From the NCBI RefSeq assembly GCF_001262505.1, contig NZ_KQ410756.1:1-34201 (forward strand): 34,201 bases of DNA, read 5' to 3'. The first letter of the stretch is position 1. The number at the start of each line of letters is the position of its first letter. The position numbers were made by a program, and so were the translations under genes. This DNA is from Shinella sp. SUS2. GTDB taxonomy: Bacteria; Pseudomonadota; Alphaproteobacteria; Rhizobiales; Rhizobiaceae. The notes beneath the pieces are model-generated. The model was not told the origin of the DNA and ran no database searches. It was given only the letters and a program-made list of their open reading frames with translations. This document shows, piece by piece, positions 32,273 through 34,201 of the stretch.

Positions 32273-32944
32273 GCGCGCCGGCATGATACAATCGAAACGG
32301 AGAGAGTTGAAGCTGAACGTGCCGCGAAATTCAGCAAGGCCTAGAGGGCTGGAATTGCCATCTCGAAACTAGATTGTTGGTATGTGTCAATTATGTTGGA
32401 GTGCCATACCGAGGACGAGCATATTGCGGGATCGAGGTTGTTCTTTTTTGACGTTTATGTCGGCCGATGAACTGCATTGGTAATTCGTTAAATTAGACGA
32501 TGAAAGAGTTCAATATGTTGCACACGTTATTGTCTGAGCGATGGTCAAACAGAACCATAGAACGGAGTCGATTGTGAGCTCGAACCCAAAGAATTGCGAT
32601 TGTCCGATCGGTTCGCCCTTTCCTCGCGAGCAACGAAAGAGAAGTTGGACGCCGGTGCTCGTCCCATGCGGTGCCCATCCTGCCGAGCACGTTGCTGACC
32701 GCACTCAGATTGAGAAACCCGCATTTTTGTTGTGGTTATTCAAGTTATTTCAGAAGATGGTAATATCAGGGAGATAAGCATGTCGCTTCCTCCACAGATC
32801 ACTCTGGACGGCGGTGTCATCCTACCTCTGGTGCTAAGTGGCGTGGATGAGGAGTTCCCACGCGGACTCTCGATAGGAGGGAGTGCCGAGAGGACTGTCG
32901 GGCAAAACTAATGACGATAGAATGTGCTGGCTCGCCGGCGTCAG
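32273..32944. other. AT-richer gene-poor region before the right IS cluster
   Basis: This stretch of about 670 bp has lower GC than its surroundings and no gene I recognise. A 6-bp dyad GGTATG-N20-CATACC is at 32379-32410. Overlapping open frames at 32493-32690 (minus) and 32541-32777 (plus) are short and uncharacterised. Confidence 0.5.
32780..32911 (+). CDS. Small hypothetical protein or truncated gene start
   Basis: A 43-residue frame begins MSLPPQITLDGGVILPLVL after an AGGGAGATAA ribosome-like sequence at 32768-32777 and ends at 32911 with RTVGQN. I do not recognise it. It has no signal peptide or clear membrane segment and ends about 30-80 bp before the IS3 element, so it may be the start of a gene broken by the insertion. 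Coding status is uncertain. Confidence 0.3.
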   Translation: MSLPPQITLDGGVILPLVLSGVDEEFPRGLSIGGSAERTVGQN

Positions 32945-33989
32945 TACTCTGAGCCCAAAACTTGGCTCACCTGGGGCTGGAGTTTTCCGGCCTGATCACG
33001 ATGACGGGCTGGTTGCGCCACCGGGATTGTGCAGGGCAATCGGGACGTTATACCCGATTGCCGAGTGAGGACGTTCTTCGTTGTAGTATCGACGCCAAGT
33101 CTCCAACTTTTCGCGCGAATCCGCAAGGCTCAGAAACCAGTGGGCGTTCAGGCATTCGGACCGCAGCTTGCTGTTGAACGCTTCGATGAAGCCCCTATCG
33201 GTCGGCTTGCCGGGCCGCGAGAAGTCCAGGGTGACGTTGTTGGTATAGGCCCACAGGTCGAGATCGCGGGAGATAAATTCGCTACCATTGTCCACCCTGA
33301 TCGTCTTGGAATAGCCGGCCTGCCGGCAGATGCCTTCCAATGTCTGGACCACATCCTCGCCTCGGTAGGTGAAGCGGGCATCGGCTGCAGGGCAGAAGCG
33401 CGAGTGCGTGTCGACCACGGTTAGGATGCGCAGCTTCTTGCTTGTCGCGAGTTGGTCGCGAACGAAGTTCATCGCCCAGACGTCGTTCGGCCCGACCGCT
33501 TCCTGGCGATCGTCTCTGAGTTTCGCCTTCACCCGGCGCTTGGGATGCTTGTTGCGCAGCTGAAGCCCTAACTCGCTGTAAATACTGCGTGTTTCTTCAT
33601 GTTGATCTTCCATCCATCACGCCGCAAGTGAACATGAACACGCCGGTAGCCATACCGCACGCGTGTCTCACAAATCTCCCTGATGCGTCTTTCGAGTGGG
33701 GCCTGTCTGGTGCGGCGGGGCTTGTAGTGGTAAGTAGACGTATCTAACCTCAGGACCTTGCAAGCCCGTCGGATCGATATGCCCGGCTCCACCAGCATTT
33801 CGTCGATCAGCATTCGCTGGCGGACAGGCCTCAGAGCTTTCGGCGGATAACGTCCTGAAGCATCTCCCGGTCCAGCGTCAGATCGGAGCCTGGAATTCTC
33901 GTCCTCCAGAGCTTTCAGACGGCGCATCTCATCGGGCAACAGGCCCGCATACTTCTTGCGCAATTGAAATAGGTCGCCTGGCAGATACC
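32945..33989 (-). mobile_element. Degenerate IS3-family element (element 1)
   Basis: The element carries an orfA tail and a nearly complete orfB on the minus strand. Its right end (about 32945) is placed only by the end of IS3-like sequence after the orfB stop; I could not match inverted repeats. Its left part is missing because the inverted-repeat end of another IS3 element starts at 33990, within orfA. It should be immobile. Confidence 0.7.
32996..33989 (-). pseudogene. IS3-family transposase orfA tail and orfB, frameshifted
   Basis: The orfA part begins mid-gene (GICQATYF, then RKKYAGLLPDEMRRLKALED) with a one-base loss between these two pieces. Its end (DREMLQDVIRRKL) is readable in another frame. 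OrfB continues RMLIDEMLVEPGISIRRACK, RYGYRRVHVHLRRDGWKINMKK, then needs a one-base shift in an A-run near 33595 to reach YSELGLQLRNKHPKRR. The first catalytic Asp (usually WAMDF) is Asn in WAMNFVRDQ. The other two acidic residues remain (RVDNGSEFIS and GFIEAFNSKLRSE). With two frame lesions and a lost catalytic residue the transposase is inactive. Confidence 0.85.
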
Positions 33990-34130
33990 TGAACCGCCCC
34001 GGGTTTGCCGGAGGCCTTCTGGTTTAAGTTATGCCGCCATGGCGGGTTCTTCCAGCATGGCGTAGTAGCGTTCCTCAGCTTCGGCCGGCGGGATGTTGCC
34101 GATGGGCTCCAGCAGCCGGCGATTGTTGAA
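33990..34130 (-). mobile_element. Right-end remnant of a second IS3-family element (element 2)
   Basis: Starting at 33990, TGAACCGCCCCGGGTTTGCC reads as a typical IS3-family terminal inverted repeat. It is followed on the minus strand by the tail of an orfB: FNNRRLLEPIGNIPPAEAEE, then RYYAMLEEPAMAA, with stop at 34029-34031. Upstream of FNN (beyond about 34130) the sequence no longer resembles orfB, so only about 33 codons remain. The end lies inside orfA of element 1, showing one IS3 element inserted into another. Confidence 0.8.
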
Positions 34131-34201
34131 CATGGGGTAATCGCGGTGCGCGCCCTGCAACAACCAACGTCCATTGCGGGGTGGTTGCCCCCCGATAAGA
34201 T
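34131..34201. other. Unassigned sequence joining the IS3 remnant
   Basis: Where orfB homology should continue, the sequence changes to an unrelated stretch containing CAACCAACGTCCATTGCGGGGTGGTTG, partly self-complementary (CAACCA/TGGTTG). It may be the end of yet another mobile element or a deletion junction; the window is too short to tell. Confidence 0.35.

Noticed and set aside
32379..32410. GGTATG-N20-CATACC dyad considered as an operator
   Set aside because: The arms are only 6 bp and there is no convincing gene start nearby, so it is within what chance would give.
1..34201. CRISPR arrays, tRNA or rRNA genes
   Set aside because: No regularly spaced repeats, cloverleaf-like genes or rRNA sequence were seen on either strand by eye; a tRNA scan was not possible.

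Overview
The window looks like an accessory (plasmid- or island-type) catabolic region of an alphaproteobacterium, most likely Rhizobiaceae or a close relative. Three things suggest this: the GC-rich codon use, the rhizobial style of the ETF, ETF-QO, FolD and PurU proteins and of the pyruvate carboxylase remnant, and the mix of IS630, IS5 (IS427-like) and IS3 debris. The assignment is inferred from the sequence alone. Both ends are insertion-sequence wreckage, and decayed genes lie between the intact operons.

Left edge (1-1690): the 3' part of an IS630 transposase, a frameshifted amino-acid ABC permease remnant, and an IS5 fragment that truncates it. Region 2 (1703-11217): a LysR regulator and a compact pathway cluster. 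It holds methylaspartate ammonia-lyase and a class III CoA-transferase (+ strand); a leftward operon of aldehyde dehydrogenase, AtuA-like protein, DUF4387 protein and class I fumarase/mesaconase; and a divergent CitE-like lyase. Together these can be read as 3-methylaspartate -> mesaconate -> citramalate -> citramalyl-CoA -> acetyl-CoA + pyruvate, plus two conserved proteins of unknown role.

Region 3 (11280-18679): etfBA, a decayed dimethylglycine-dehydrogenase-like gene, an Lrp/AsnC regulator, an intact dimethylglycine/sarcosine dehydrogenase-like gene and a decayed DadA/PuuB-type oxidase. Region 4 (19150-27148): an M20 amidohydrolase, a class III aminotransferase, an ectoine-hydrolase-like M24 protein and a four-gene Ehu-type ABC importer. 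This resembles an ectoine-type uptake and degradation locus. Region 5 (27197-32272): a badly decayed second etfBA, then purU, folD, ETF-ubiquinone oxidoreductase, and a pyruvate carboxylase gene with two internal deletions. The right edge (32945-34201) is a dead IS3 element abutting the tail of another IS3 element.

Regions 3 and 5 fit together functionally. An N-methyl-removing flavoenzyme would pass electrons to ETF and then to ETF-QO and ubiquinone, and its methylene-THF would be oxidised by FolD and released as formate by PurU. The best candidate for new biology is the AtuA-like/DUF4387 pair inside the methylaspartate-mesaconate cluster.
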